From positions 2,046,001 to 2,110,000 of the forward strand of contig NZ_RBAN01000001.1 in NCBI RefSeq assembly GCF_003626655.1: a stretch of 64,000 bases of DNA, given 5' to 3'. The notes below the pieces were generated by a model that saw only the letters and a list, made by a program, of their open reading frames with translations, was not told the DNA's origin and made no database searches. Position numbers and translations under genes: made by a program. Shown one piece after another: positions 1-7,985 of the stretch. Numbering within the stretch: the stretch's first letter is position 1; the number at the start of each line of letters is the position of its first letter. This DNA comes from Micromonospora costi (GTDB taxonomy: Bacteria > Actinomycetota > Actinomycetes > Mycobacteriales > Micromonosporaceae).

Positions 1-501
1 CGGCACCTGGGCCTCTCCCCCGGGCTGCTCGGCGTCGTGCTCGGCGCGGGCGCCGTGGGTGGCCTGCTCGGCGCGGCGATCACGGGGAGGTTCACGCGCC
101 GGTTCGGCGTCGGGCCCGCCCTCCTGGTCGGGCTCGTGCTCTTCCCCGCGCCGCTGATCCTCGTCCCGCTGGCCGGTGGGCCGACACCGCTCGTGCTGGG
201 CACGCTCTTCGCCGCCGAGTTCCTCTGCGCGGTCGGGGTGATGATGCTCGACATCGTGGCCGGCGCGGTGCAGACGGCGATCACCCCGGAACCGCTGCTG
301 GCCCGGGCCACCGGCGTCCGGCGCACCATCAACTACGGCATCCGCCCGATCGGTGCGCTGATCGGTGGGGGCCTCGGGGCCGCCATCGGCGTACGGGAAG
401 CTCTCTGGATCGCGACCGTGGGCGCGCTGACCGGCGTGCTCTGGGTGCTCTTCTCGCCCGTCCGCCGCCTGCGCGACCTGCCCGAACCCGCCGACGCCTG
501 A
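1..501 (+). CDS. MFS transporter, C-terminal part (cut by window start)
   Basis: This is the last ~166 residues of a major facilitator superfamily transporter; the reading frame is open from base 1, so the start lies outside the window. Hydrophobic Gly/Ala/Leu-rich helices alternate with short charged loops. The loop with GRFTRRFGVGP resembles the basic cytoplasmic loops of MFS proteins. The end RRLRDLPEPADA is a soluble cytoplasmic tail. The substrate cannot be read from this part; drug or metabolite efflux would be usual for the family. It is convergent with the GNAT gene that follows, with a palindromic repeat between them. Confidence 0.85.
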   Translation, partial: RHLGLSPGLLGVVLGAGAVGGLLGAAITGRFTRRFGVGPALLVGLVLFPAPLILVPLAGGPTPLVLGTLFAAEFLCAVGVMMLDIVAGAVQTAITPEPLLARATGVRRTINYGIRPIGALIGGGLGAAIGVREALWIATVGALTGVLWVLFSPVRRLRDLPEPADA

Positions 502-648
502 CGGACGTTTGGCCCGGCGCCTCGGGGTACTGACTGTGCGGAGAACCCGGCGCGCCTGCGCGCCACCCCCGACATGGTTCGACGGACCCAGTGGGCCGAG
601 GAGCGCGCGCCGCGAACAGCGGGACGGCGGGCCGCCTGACCCGACGGC

Positions 649-713
649 ACCCGGAGTCGGCGATGTGGCGGTGTCCGGGACTGCCGGAGACCGCCACACC
701 GGCGGATTCGGGA
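649..713. repeat. Intergenic imperfect palindrome, copy A
   Basis: The arms at 661-678 and 684-702 share the core GATGTGGCGGTGTCC and its complement around a short loop. The palindrome sits between two convergent genes, so a role as bidirectional terminator is possible. It belongs to the dispersed family also seen at 3836, 14315, 43278 and 56746. Confidence 0.65.
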
Positions 714-727
714 CCTCGCGGCGGCGC

Positions 728-1381
728 TCAGTCCGCTGGCGGAAGCCCGAACAACTCCCGGCAGGCGTCGAGGCCGTCGACGGTGACGGCGGCACGGTCG
801 CTCGCCGCCCAGTCGCGCCGGCTCAACCGCAGCCGCTCCGAGACACGTACCTCGCCGTGCAGGACGTCCCGGCTGATCCCGTCGGGCTGGTAGCCCAGCC
901 GCTTCGAAACCGCCAGCGGGGCGGGGTTGTCGGCGAAGGACTCGGTGACGGCGTACTCGGCGTCGAGGCCCGCGAACGCCAGGTGCAGCATGGCGGCCCG
1001 CATCTCCCGCCCGATGCCCTGCCCGTGGTGTTCCAGGCCGAGCCAGGACGCGCTCTTCACCTCACGCAGCACGGCGAAGTCACGACCGGAGACCTGCTGG
1101 ACGCCCACCGGACGGCCGTGCGCGAACACCGCCAGTTGCAGCGTCCACCGCTGCGGCGTCCACTCGCCGCGGGTCTGCCACTGCCACTGCACCACCCGCC
1201 GCGCCAGCTCCCGCGGCGGCAGGTCGGTCCACGGGGTCAGGAAGGGCCGCTCGTCGGGCCGGTGGACACCGTGTACGGCCAGGTCGGCGAGGTCGGCGAG
1301 CTCGTCGTCGGTCGGGAGCCGCAGCTCCAGGCGGTCGGTGCGCAGGCGCAGCCCCAGCAGGGGCCAGTGGTCGATCAGCAC
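728..1381 (-). CDS. GNAT family N-acetyltransferase (RimJ/RimL-like)
   Basis: This is a 217-residue acetyl-CoA-dependent N-acetyltransferase. The N-terminal TDRLELRLPTDDEL is the usual opening of the RimJ/RimL-like subgroup. The acetyl-CoA loop (motif A) is HGQGIGREMRAA near residue 121. It is followed by the ESFADNPAPLAVSKRLGY stretch that is diagnostic of this group: conserved N, then S/A-VSKRLGY. The length is normal for the family. The gene faces the MFS gene end-on and is divergent from the ABM-fold gene at 1449, with only ~67 bp between starts. The substrate (protein N-terminus, amino acid or drug) cannot be deduced. Confidence 0.9.
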   Translation of the reverse strand: MLIDHWPLLGLRLRTDRLELRLPTDDELADLADLAVHGVHRPDERPFLTPWTDLPPRELARRVVQWQWQTRGEWTPQRWTLQLAVFAHGRPVGVQQVSGRDFAVLREVKSASWLGLEHHGQGIGREMRAAMLHLAFAGLDAEYAVTESFADNPAPLAVSKRLGYQPDGISRDVLHGEVRVSERLRLSRRDWAASDRAAVTVDGLDACRELFGLPPAD

Positions 1382-1448
1382 AGCGCATTTCTACGCCCGC
1401 CGCCCGACCCACGCACCCCGGTTACCGGCGCCGTGCCATGCTGGCGCC

Positions 1449-1796
1449 ATGTCGAGCCACCCCTTCGCCGACACCCCGGAACCGCCGTACGTGGCGGTCA
1501 TCTTCACGTCCGTCCGCACGCCCGGCGACAACGGGTACGCCGTGATGTCCGCCTCGCTGGACGCCCTCGCCCGGGAGCAACCGGGCTTCCTCGGCGTCGA
1601 GTCCGCCCGGGAGGGTGTCGGGATCACCGTGTCGTACTGGACGGACCAGGCGGCGGCACAGGGCTGGAAACGGGTGGCCGCGCACCTCGTCGCCCAGCGG
1701 CGGGGCCGCGACGTCTGGTACGAGGACTACCGGGTCCGGGTCGCCACCGTCGAGCGGGAGTACGGCCGGGACACGTCGGGGCTCGACGCCGGCTGA
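1449..1796 (+). CDS. Antibiotic biosynthesis monooxygenase-like (ABM fold) protein
   Basis: A 115-residue dimeric alpha/beta-barrel-type protein. The pattern PYVAVIFTSVRTPGDNGYAV...ALAREQPGFLGVESARE...ITVSYWTD is typical: an N-terminal beta strand, a helix, the 'QPGFLGVES' turn, then 'V-YWxD'. The ATG at 1449 is chosen because homology begins a few residues later and longer in-frame extensions run through the GNAT promoter side. Family members are small monooxygenases or stress-response proteins acting without a prosthetic group; a substrate is not evident here. It is the only gene read rightward in this interval. Confidence 0.85.
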   Translation: MSSHPFADTPEPPYVAVIFTSVRTPGDNGYAVMSASLDALAREQPGFLGVESAREGVGITVSYWTDQAAAQGWKRVAAHLVAQRRGRDVWYEDYRVRVATVEREYGRDTSGLDAG

Positions 1797-1908
1797 CCGG
1801 CGGGCCGCGCCGGTGCGTCGAGGCGCGCCCGGCCGCGTCGAGCGGGCGGGGCCGCGCGGAAGCGCCGGGTCGCTTACCGGGTCCGCGGGTGCGGGGGCGG
1901 CCGGGTCG

Positions 1909-2499
1909 CTACCGGGTCCGCGGGTGCGGCACGCGTACGGAGGCCATCCCGGCGGCCGTGGCGGCCTGGATTCCCATGTCGGTGTCCTCGAACACGAGGC
2001 AGTCCTGCGGGGCGACACCGAGCAGGTCGGCGGCCCGTAGAAAGGCCTCCGGGTGGGGCTTGGCGTTCGCGTAGTCACCGGCGCAGACCAGCACGTCGAA
2101 CCGGTCGAGCAGGCCCAGCGTGGTGAGCGACGCGGTGACGGACTCGCGGGTGCTGCCGGAGACGACCGCGAACGGCACCCGCCGGTACGCCTCGTTGATG
2201 TGGTCGAGGACGCCGGGCACCGCGGTGAGCCGTGGCAGGAGTTCCCGGTAGAGGTCCTCCCGGCGTTCGGCGACGGCCGCCACCGGCATGGCGAGACCGT
2301 GCCGCTCGTTCAGGTCGACGATGATGTCCGCCACCGGCCGGCCGCCCCACGCGTAGAAGAGGTCCTCCGGCAGGTCGCAGCCCCACTCCGCGAGCGCCTG
2401 CTGCCAGGCGACGTGGTGCAGGGGCATCGAGTCGGCGACGGTCCCGTCGCAGTCGAAGAGGTAGGCCCGGTAGTCACCGGCAGGCAGGGGCAGGCTCAC
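1909..2499 (-). CDS. HAD superfamily hydrolase, beta-phosphoglucomutase/sugar-phosphatase type
   Basis: A 196-residue HAD phosphatase or phosphomutase. The catalytic motif FDCDGT puts the nucleophile at Asp16 and the acid/base at Asp18. A helical cap follows (DSMPLHHVAWQQAL). Motif II is VSGSTRES, motif III is KPHPEAF, and the Mg-binding motif IV is FEDTDMGIQAA. These features match the beta-PGM/YqaB subgroup that acts on small sugar phosphates. A GTG start at 2499 lies behind an AGGGG-type ribosome site. It stands alone, divergent from the SRPBCC gene. The exact substrate is unknown. Confidence 0.92.
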   Translation of the reverse strand: MSLPLPAGDYRAYLFDCDGTVADSMPLHHVAWQQALAEWGCDLPEDLFYAWGGRPVADIIVDLNERHGLAMPVAAVAERREDLYRELLPRLTAVPGVLDHINEAYRRVPFAVVSGSTRESVTASLTTLGLLDRFDVLVCAGDYANAKPHPEAFLRAADLLGVAPQDCLVFEDTDMGIQAATAAGMASVRVPHPRTR

Positions 2500-2601
2500 C
2501 CCTGGCAGGGTATACAGCTCGCCTGGCGGGCTCCCAGCGGTGGCAGCCCGTCGGCGTCCGTTAGATGCCCGTGGCGTCGGAGTCCGGATCTAGCCTTGGG
2601 T

Positions 2602-2958
2602 GTGATCGACGCTGGCAGCCGCAGGCGGAACCAACCGGCACCACCTCACGTGGTCTTCGAGGCGCTGACCGAGCCGGACCGGGACCTGAGCCGCCCGTGG
2701 CTCGTACTCATCGATGACGAGCAGCGCCCTCGGACGCTGCGTGCCGAGCGGCCCGGGCTCGTCGTCTGGTCCTCCATCTGGCCCCGGCAGCCGGACGCCG
2801 TCGTGCGCTTCGACCTGCCGTCCGACGGCGCCGGCGGCACCGCCCTCCGCTGGACCCTCCTCCTGCCCGAACTGCCGGAACCGTCGTTGCTCGGGCACCT
2901 ACGCAAGCGGCTCAACCAGTTGATCAACGCGAACCTGCGGTACACGTTCGGCCAGTAG
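2602..2958 (+). CDS. SRPBCC (START-like) small protein
   Basis: A 118-residue protein of the SRPBCC/START-like hydrophobic-cavity fold. Visible features are VVFEALTEPDRDLSRPWL near the start, alternating beta strands (GLVVWSSIWP, AVVRFDLPSDGAGGTALRWTLLLPE) and a long C-terminal helix (LLGHLRKRLNQLINANLRYTFGQ). This is the usual beta-strand then C-terminal-helix order. The GTG at 2602 is the first plausible start after a stop-free leader. It is convergent with the MarR gene. No catalytic residues can be assigned; ligand or lipid binding is the family expectation. Confidence 0.8.
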   Translation: MIDAGSRRRNQPAPPHVVFEALTEPDRDLSRPWLVLIDDEQRPRTLRAERPGLVVWSSIWPRQPDAVVRFDLPSDGAGGTALRWTLLLPELPEPSLLGHLRKRLNQLINANLRYTFGQ

Positions 2959-2968
2959 CCGGGGCGGG

Positions 2969-3409
2969 TCACACGTCGAGCGCGTAGGACCGGTCGATGA
3001 GGTCCGTCATGGCCCGTTGGAAGTCGCGCCGCCGCCCGTCGCTCCAATCGGCGGTCAACTGGTCGAAGACCTGCTCCTGCCAGCGATGAGCCTCGTCCAG
3101 CATGGATCGACCTGCCCCGGTGAGCGACACCTCCCGGCGGCGACCATCTGCCCGGGACGCCTCGATGGACAGGTGTCCCGCCTCGGTCGCGCTCTTGATC
3201 AGCCGCGAGGCTCCGCTCTGGTCGATGCCGATCTCGTGAGCCACCGCGTTGACGGTCGCGGCGATCCCGCGCTCGGTGAGGGCGTGGACCGCCTCCGCGA
3301 CGAGCACCAGCCGGCCCTGCTCGGCCGCCCCCGGATCGCCGAGCGAAGACCTACGCGCCCAGTGCCGGACGAAGGCGAACAGCACCTGGCCCGGACCCTG
3401 CGGGTTCAT
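2969..3409 (-). CDS. MarR family transcriptional regulator
   Basis: A 146-residue winged-helix repressor. The recognition helix lies in VNAVAHEIGIDQSGASRLIKSATEAGHLSIEASRADGRRREVSLTGAGR; the wing is ASRADGRRREVSLT, a classic MarR signature. Its ATG overlaps the stop of the upstream SnoaL-like gene by 4 bp (ATGA at 3406-3409), so the two are translationally coupled and share a promoter. A 6-3-6 palindrome just upstream of the operon (3797-3811) is the likely operator, which would give autoregulation. The ligand is not known. Confidence 0.92.
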   Translation of the reverse strand: MNPQGPGQVLFAFVRHWARRSSLGDPGAAEQGRLVLVAEAVHALTERGIAATVNAVAHEIGIDQSGASRLIKSATEAGHLSIEASRADGRRREVSLTGAGRSMLDEAHRWQEQVFDQLTADWSDGRRRDFQRAMTDLIDRSYALDV

Positions 3410-3786
3410 TCGGTCGCCGCCATCTCGCGGCAGATGTAGGCCAGTTCGAGCGCCGACCTCAGGTCGGGCAGCCGGAGCGCCGCAGTGATCTTCCCGTCGG
3501 CCGCCCGGAACACCGTCGCCACCCGGACCGGCCCCGCACTCTCGGGCCAGGTCGCGTCCTGTTCCACGACCATGAGTCGATCACTGACCGGGTGCCACGA
3601 GCGCGGGACCAGTCTGATGCCCGAGCGCTCCACCCAGTCGGCGAACTGCTCGGGCGTGATCGGGCCGGCGCCCTTCGGTCCCAGGACGACGACCGGATTC
3701 CCGACCGCCCTCGCCGACCTCCCGAGGTCGCCATCGTTCACGCTCGCGTGCCACTCGTTGATCGCTGCCTCGAGACTCGACTCCAT
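3406..3786 (-). CDS. SnoaL-like / NTF2-fold protein
   Basis: A 126-residue protein of the SnoaL/NTF2-like cone fold: MESSLEAAINEWHASVNDGDLGRSARAV is the opening helix pair, and FADWVERSGIRLVPRSWHPVSDRLMVVEQDATWP leads into the beta sheet. The ATG at 3786 is chosen over an upstream frame extension because the extension would read through the promoter and palindrome. The gene is first in a two-gene operon with the MarR regulator. Enzymatic activity (cyclase or isomerase-like) is possible but no specific substrate can be proposed. Confidence 0.82.
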   Translation of the reverse strand: MESSLEAAINEWHASVNDGDLGRSARAVGNPVVVLGPKGAGPITPEQFADWVERSGIRLVPRSWHPVSDRLMVVEQDATWPESAGPVRVATVFRAADGKITAALRLPDLRSALELAYICREMAATE

Positions 3787-3796
3787 ACAACCAGTA

Positions 3797-3811
3797 TATG
3801 CGAAACGCATA
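3797..3811. promoter_or_regulatory. Probable MarR operator
   Basis: TATGCG-AAA-CGCATA is a perfect 6-3-6 inverted repeat about 10 bp upstream of the SnoaL-MarR start codon, inside an AT-rich patch that is unusual for this genome. Its size and symmetry fit a MarR dimer site. Confidence 0.65.
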
Positions 3812-3835
3812 CATCTGTCTGTGGCCCGAGTGAGT

Positions 3836-3906
3836 GATCGACTCGGCGTCCCCGAAGGCGCGGTGTCCACGACACCCGGACACCGCGACATCCAGGAACC
3901 CGGGTA
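3836..3906. repeat. Intergenic palindrome, copy B
   Basis: The left arm is 3836-3868 and the right arm about 3878-3906. The inner halves GGCGCGGTGTCC and GGACACCGCGAC pair almost perfectly. It lies upstream of the SnoaL-MarR operon and downstream of the VOC gene. It is a member of the dispersed palindrome family. Confidence 0.65.
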
Positions 3907-3931
3907 ACCCTCGGCCGGTCCGCCCGCCCGC

Positions 3932-4330
3932 TCAGGCGGCCGTCACCATCCAGAGGTGACCGTCGGGGTCGGCGAAGGTGGCGACGTAACCCCACGGCTG
4001 GTCCGTCGGCGGCGTCACGACGCGGGCGCCCGCGGACTGGGCCTGGTCGACGATCCGCTGGACCTCGGCGGGGCTCTCGGCGGTCAGGCCGAGCACGCAC
4101 TCGGTGTGGCCCCGGTCGGCGACCTCGTGGTCGCCGATGACCCAGCCGAAGCCGCCGCTCGGCACCAACATCAACCGCAGGCCGTCGTTCACGACGAACT
4201 GCAGCGGCTCCGGGACTCCGTCCGCCGCCGGCTCGCCGAGCGCCGCCAGGCCGAGTGCCTCCGAGTAGAAGCGGTACGACGTCGGGCGGTCGGCGATCGG
4301 CAGGCTGACGATGACGGGCGAAGCAGGCAT
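3932..4330 (-). CDS. VOC family (glyoxalase/bleomycin-resistance-like) protein
   Basis: A 132-residue vicinal-oxygen-chelate protein with two beta-alpha-beta-beta-beta modules. Module one is VIVSLPIADRPTSYRFYSEALGL. Module two ends in GYVATFADPDGHLWMVTAA, where the F-x-DPDGH-W motif is characteristic. A GGAG ribosome site precedes the ATG at 4330. Family members bind a metal or a small hydrophobic ligand; it could be a lyase, dioxygenase or resistance protein, and the sequence alone does not decide. It is transcribed alone, away from the small gene at 4522. Confidence 0.9.
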   Translation of the reverse strand: MPASPVIVSLPIADRPTSYRFYSEALGLAALGEPAADGVPEPLQFVVNDGLRLMLVPSGGFGWVIGDHEVADRGHTECVLGLTAESPAEVQRIVDQAQSAGARVVTPPTDQPWGYVATFADPDGHLWMVTAA

Positions 4331-4521
4331 GGCAACTCCAGGTCTGAACGGAGAACGGTCAGCGTGATAGACCGGCCACCCCGTCGAAACTCATCGTCCA
4401 CCGACCTGGCCATCCCCGCGGGAGCACGAGGATGCGGCGCTGCCGGCTCGCGGTAGCCAGCGCTGAATCCCTGGCTACCGCTCGCCGGAAGGCCGTCTCA
4501 CCACTGGAGCCGATCGCACGC

Positions 4522-4677
4522 TCAACGGCCGGATGGCCGCCCGGTCATCCGTTCCGCGAACCGCCGTAGCTTCTGCTGCGTGCTCGGCTTCGCCGCCTCG
4601 CGTCGCCCGCGTTCGATAATCTTGCGACCCTGGGGGCTGTTCATAAACCCTCTGATGCGTTGGCCGACCGATGTCAT
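4522..4677 (-). CDS. Small conserved-looking basic protein (51 aa)
   Basis: A 51-residue, strongly basic, helix-rich protein: MTSVGQRIRGFMNSPQGRK then IIERGRREAAKPSTQQKLRR and FAERMTGRPSGR. The ATG at 4677 has an AAGGGG ribosome site, and the codon use is that of a real gene. The pattern SPxGRxxIERxxREAxKPxxQQKLRRFxxRxxGR looks like a conserved, possibly nucleic-acid-binding or membrane-associated element. No function is known to me. It is read in the same direction as the PRC-barrel stress protein 90 bp upstream and could be co-transcribed with it. Confidence 0.72.
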   Translation of the reverse strand: MTSVGQRIRGFMNSPQGRKIIERGRREAAKPSTQQKLRRFAERMTGRPSGR

Positions 4678-4766
4678 GGCCTGCCCCTTCCGTACTCGTC
4701 ACCTACCGTTCGGGACGGGCGGGTGGATGCTGATGATCCACCCGCCCGTGGCGCACTACCGAGCTC

Positions 4767-5468
4767 TTACCGCCGGCGGCGGCTGGGCTCGGGGATGTTC
4801 GCCTCGATCTCCTCGTGACGGACCTGCTCATCGATCGGCTGGTCCTCGACCACCTCGTTCTTGGCGAGGTGGACCCGCTCGACCGGCACCCGGTCCTTCG
4901 CCACCACGGGACGCTCGGCGCGCAGCTGCATCTCCTGCTCGCCGGCGCCCATCTCGGCGCGAACGTTACCGGCGTCTGCGGCGGTGATCGGCTCGCGCTC
5001 GACGTACACCTCGTCGTGCTCGACCGGCACGGTGGTGTGCACGTCCTCGGTGACCACGTTCTTGCGCAGTACCGCCTTGCCAGCAGGCCGGCTTTCCGTG
5101 CCCACCCGCAGCCGCTCCTCGGAGCGGATCAGTTCCTCACGGCTCTGCGGGGTCTGCCTGTCCTGCGTCCGGTAGTACGCGTACAGCTGAGCGGTCTGCT
5201 CCGCGTTGAGCGGCGTGGTCGTGCCACGCGGCACACTCGGGGCGTTCTGAACGGTTGCCTTGTCGTAGGCAACCTTGAGCCGCCCGCCCTGCATCTGGGC
5301 GTTGCCCAGCGGAGCCATCGGCTCCTGGCCGTCACCGGTATGCACACTGACCCAGGCCGGGTGGCCCGCAGTGGCCCATACCTGGCCGACACTGCCGATC
5401 CTGGCACCCGTCTGGTCCTGGACGTCCTGGTCAAAGAGCGAACGCACTTGCTGTTCATTGAATTGCAC
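4767..5468 (-). CDS. PRC-barrel and DUF2382 (YsnF/AvaK-type) stress protein
   Basis: A 233-residue cytoplasmic protein. Residues 1-90 form a PRC-barrel-like domain (RSLFDQDVQDQTGARIGSVGQVW...GRLKVAYDKATVQNAP). Residues 120-233 are a DUF2382 domain, seen in RSEERLRVGTESRPAGKAVLRK and VPVEHDEVYVEREPI and the closing VVEDQPIDEQVRHEEIEAN. The GTG at 5468 is preceded by a strong GGAGG, so the longer in-frame extension is rejected. This fusion is common in actinobacteria and is usually linked to general or desiccation stress; the biochemical role is not established. Confidence 0.93.
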   Translation of the reverse strand: MQFNEQQVRSLFDQDVQDQTGARIGSVGQVWATAGHPAWVSVHTGDGQEPMAPLGNAQMQGGRLKVAYDKATVQNAPSVPRGTTTPLNAEQTAQLYAYYRTQDRQTPQSREELIRSEERLRVGTESRPAGKAVLRKNVVTEDVHTTVPVEHDEVYVEREPITAADAGNVRAEMGAGEQEMQLRAERPVVAKDRVPVERVHLAKNEVVEDQPIDEQVRHEEIEANIPEPSRRRR

Positions 5469-5613
5469 GGTCGTCCTCCTTCCGTGTAACCCACGCGTAC
5501 CCGATGAGCCCGCGGCCATTCGCTGCCCCCCGAGTCCGCGTGGGTTGCCCGTACACGTCCACTGATCAGGTGCATGACGCGGCGTTGTCGGTACCGGTTG
5601 TTAGCGTGCCGGC

Positions 5614-6105
5614 ATGACGGGAGTCGAAGGTGAAAAGGGTGTGCTGCACGAATTTCTGACGTTTCAGCGGGCGAGCGTCCAGGCGATCCTGTCGGGCCTC
5701 GACGAGGCCGCGCTACGAACGCCCGTCCTCCCCTCCCGATGGACACCACTCGGGATGCTCGAACATCTCGGGCACGCGGAACGTCACTGGTTCCAGGACG
5801 TTCTCACCGGTTCGGCGACACCACTGCCCTGGCCCGACGACGACCCGCCACTCACCACGTCCCGCCCGACGTCCCTGGTCTGCACCTTCTACCGTGACCA
5901 GTGCCGTATCTCGGATGAGATCATCGCCATCACGCCACTCACGGCCGCACCCGTGGGCAGGCACATTACGGAACCACTGGCCTCGCAGACCACCGACCTG
6001 CGCCGGATCATGCTGCACATGATCGAGGAAACCGCCCGGCACGCCGGTCACCTGGACGCGGTACGCGAGCTGATCGACGGGCGCGTCGGGCTGGGGCCGC
6101 GATGA
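5614..6105 (+). CDS. DinB family protein (DUF664-type)
   Basis: A 163-residue four-helix-bundle protein. Helix one is LHEFLTFQRASVQAILSGLDEAALRTPVLPSRWTPLGMLEHLGHAERHWFQ. The metal-site histidines are HLGHAERHWF and, near the C-terminus, MIEETARHAGHLDAVRELIDG. This His pattern is that of DinB/mycothiol-dependent enzyme folds in actinobacteria. It may be a thiol-dependent S-transferase or a structural relative; nothing selects among these. It is divergent from the PRC-barrel gene. Confidence 0.9.
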   Translation: MTGVEGEKGVLHEFLTFQRASVQAILSGLDEAALRTPVLPSRWTPLGMLEHLGHAERHWFQDVLTGSATPLPWPDDDPPLTTSRPTSLVCTFYRDQCRISDEIIAITPLTAAPVGRHITEPLASQTTDLRRIMLHMIEETARHAGHLDAVRELIDGRVGLGPR

Positions 6106-6213
6106 CCTGACGCGAACGGAATGCGACAGTCGACGGCATCATCCGGCGGCAAGCAGAAGGCCCGCCTCTCCATGGAGCCGCCTGGGCACGTGGGCAGCTA
6201 CGAGCCGCAGGCT

Positions 6214-6834
6214 TCATTGGCTCCACTCCTTTTCGTCCGCCGAGGAGACGGAGCGCGGAAACGACCCAAGCCTTACCGTCACCCACGGCCCGGCCTCCGG
6301 ATCGGCCCCCTCGTCGCTCATCCACTCCGCTGGCAGCCGCACGCCGGTCCGCCGCTCGACGAACGCCATCGCCGCGGATGTCACGTACTCGGTGCCCTGC
6401 GCGGCGCGCACGTCGTCCAGGTCGTCGGCGAACACAGACGGGTCATCGCCGTGTCGCCGGTCGGGATCGTTCATGTCCATCCAGGCGAGTACCTTGCCGT
6501 GCAGCGCGTAGGTGACGCCGCCGTTGCCGTTGATGGTCCACTCGACCGTGTGCACCCGCATGCCGTCGCTGAGCCAGCGCAGGACTTCGGGCCGGCTCAG
6601 CGCACAGCCGTTGTCCTGGAACACCACCACGTTGGGGCCGATCTGAGCCAGGTCGGCGAGCTCGCCCACATGGTTGTCACCCGGCTCGACACGCCTGGCC
6701 CGCAGGCGTTTGATGACCCCATCGACAGTGGCCTGGGCACTTGCCGGCTGAACCACCGCCCAGCTCAGCCCTTCGGCGAGCCAATCCCGGTCGGCTAGGA
6801 AATCGTCGTAGTAGCGCACCAGGTCCGACACCAT
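6214..6834 (-). CDS. DUF6461-type protein of unknown function
   Basis: A 206-residue soluble protein: MVSDLVRYYDDFLADRDWLAEGLSWAVVQ at the start, then GPNVVVFQDNGCALSRPEVLRWLSDGMRVHTVEWTINGNGGVTYALHGKVLAWMDMNDP in the centre, and SAAMAFVERRTGVRLPAEWM near the end. This arrangement (W-VV at the N-terminus, a VxWNVNGxxxxxxAxxGxxxxxFD-like core) is that of the DUF6461 family, common in actinomycetes and of unknown role. The ATG at 6834 is chosen because the longer form adds low-complexity upstream sequence. The region upstream (6835-7079) is shared with the divergent LPxTG gene. Confidence 0.75.
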   Translation of the reverse strand: MVSDLVRYYDDFLADRDWLAEGLSWAVVQPASAQATVDGVIKRLRARRVEPGDNHVGELADLAQIGPNVVVFQDNGCALSRPEVLRWLSDGMRVHTVEWTINGNGGVTYALHGKVLAWMDMNDPDRRHGDDPSVFADDLDDVRAAQGTEYVTSAAMAFVERRTGVRLPAEWMSDEGADPEAGPWVTVRLGSFPRSVSSADEKEWSQ

Positions 6835-7079
6835 CAGAAAACAGTACGACGATCTGCTCCATTGGCCTCCATCTAAAGCCCGGGTGGGCCCGGGTACTCC
6901 AGATGGCTGCCGGCCCAGCCGATGCTCGCGGGCGGTCGCTTCCACTCGTTGGCGAGCCCGGGCCGCTGACCCCTGATCTGTAGCCTCGACGCGAGCCCGG
7001 TCACGGACGGGGGCACCGACGTGGCGTGATCGACGGTAATCTCTCCACGTTTTGGCCTGCAGCGGGGAGGAAGATCCAC

Positions 7080-7805
7080 ATGCGATGGAAGCTACCGGCC
7101 GGCGTCCTCATGGCGCTGGCCTTCCTGATTCCGGCGGCACCGGCGATGGCTCAAACCGAACCGCCCGTGCTGAACGAGGCCTGCCAAACGGTCGAGCGCA
7201 AGCTGTACAAGGACATCCGCGAGCTCGTCACCATCGACCTGGATACCGCCACCAATGTAGAAGTGCGCGTGTTGGCCAACCAGATCCTGGCCGCAGCGAA
7301 CGCCGACTCGCTGCCCAGGTTGCCTGCGGTGATACAGGATCGGCTGGACGGCACCTCCGAGGATCTGCGCGCGTTCCTCAAGGCGGACGTGCAGGTTGCC
7401 TGGTCGACGGACCTGCGGATCACGGTGATCCGGACATTGACGGGCGCTGGCGCCAAGGTGAAGGCGGCCGCCCAGACGGCGCTCGATGAGGGGACCGTCG
7501 ATGCCTACCTGGCTTACCTGAACAACGGCCTGTACGCCGCGCGTGCGCTCGACTGCGCTCAGCCCGCACCGACACCGACCCTAACGTCTGCACCGACACC
7601 GAGCGCCACGCCCAGCGCTACGACCACTGCACCGGCCCCTGCTTCCTCCGCCAGCCTGGGCGCTCCCGGCGGTGGCGAGGGCGGTGGGCTGCCCGTCACC
7701 GGTGCCGGCACCGGGACCGTGGCCAGCATCGGCGGTGTGCTTCTGCTCCTGGGCGGCGCGGGCTACCTGGTCGGACGCCGACGCCGTTCCCGCTTCGTGG
7801 CATAA
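7080..7805 (+). CDS. Secreted ALF-repeat protein with LPxTG cell-wall anchor
   Basis: A 241-residue surface protein. Residues 1-24 are a signal peptide ending APAMA. The body has ALF-repeat-like helices (NVEVRVLANQILAAAN, TSEDLRAFLKADVQVAW, DLRITVIRTLTGAGAKVKAAAQTALDEGTVDAYLAYL). A Thr/Ser/Pro/Ala-rich wall-spanning stalk follows (about residues 162-200). The end is a sortase signal: LPVTG, a hydrophobic helix and the basic tail RRRRSRF. A GGGAGGAAG ribosome site fixes the ATG at 7080. It should be anchored to peptidoglycan by a class E/F-type sortase encoded elsewhere. The role is unknown. Confidence 0.9.
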   Translation: MRWKLPAGVLMALAFLIPAAPAMAQTEPPVLNEACQTVERKLYKDIRELVTIDLDTATNVEVRVLANQILAAANADSLPRLPAVIQDRLDGTSEDLRAFLKADVQVAWSTDLRITVIRTLTGAGAKVKAAAQTALDEGTVDAYLAYLNNGLYAARALDCAQPAPTPTLTSAPTPSATPSATTTAPAPASSASLGAPGGGEGGGLPVTGAGTGTVASIGGVLLLLGGAGYLVGRRRRSRFVA

Positions 7806-7814
7806 CCCGCTCGA

Positions 7815-7849
7815 CGCGCCCGGCTCGATGCTTCGTCGGGCCGGGCGCG
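7815..7849 (+). terminator. Hairpin terminator after the LPxTG gene
   Basis: CGCGCCCGGC (7815-7824) pairs perfectly with 7840-7849 around a 15-base loop, about 10 bp past the stop codon. There is no U-run, as is common in high-GC actinobacteria. Confidence 0.7.
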
Positions 7850-7985
7850 GTCAACGCGATGCGTGGCGAGGTTCGTCGCGGCCCGCGGAAGCCTCGACGG
7901 TCCGCGGCACGGGCGCGAATCGCGGCATGGCCACGTCCCCTCTGGCTGGAACGAGCTTGTCCTATCCCTGTGCTCCAATCCCGTC

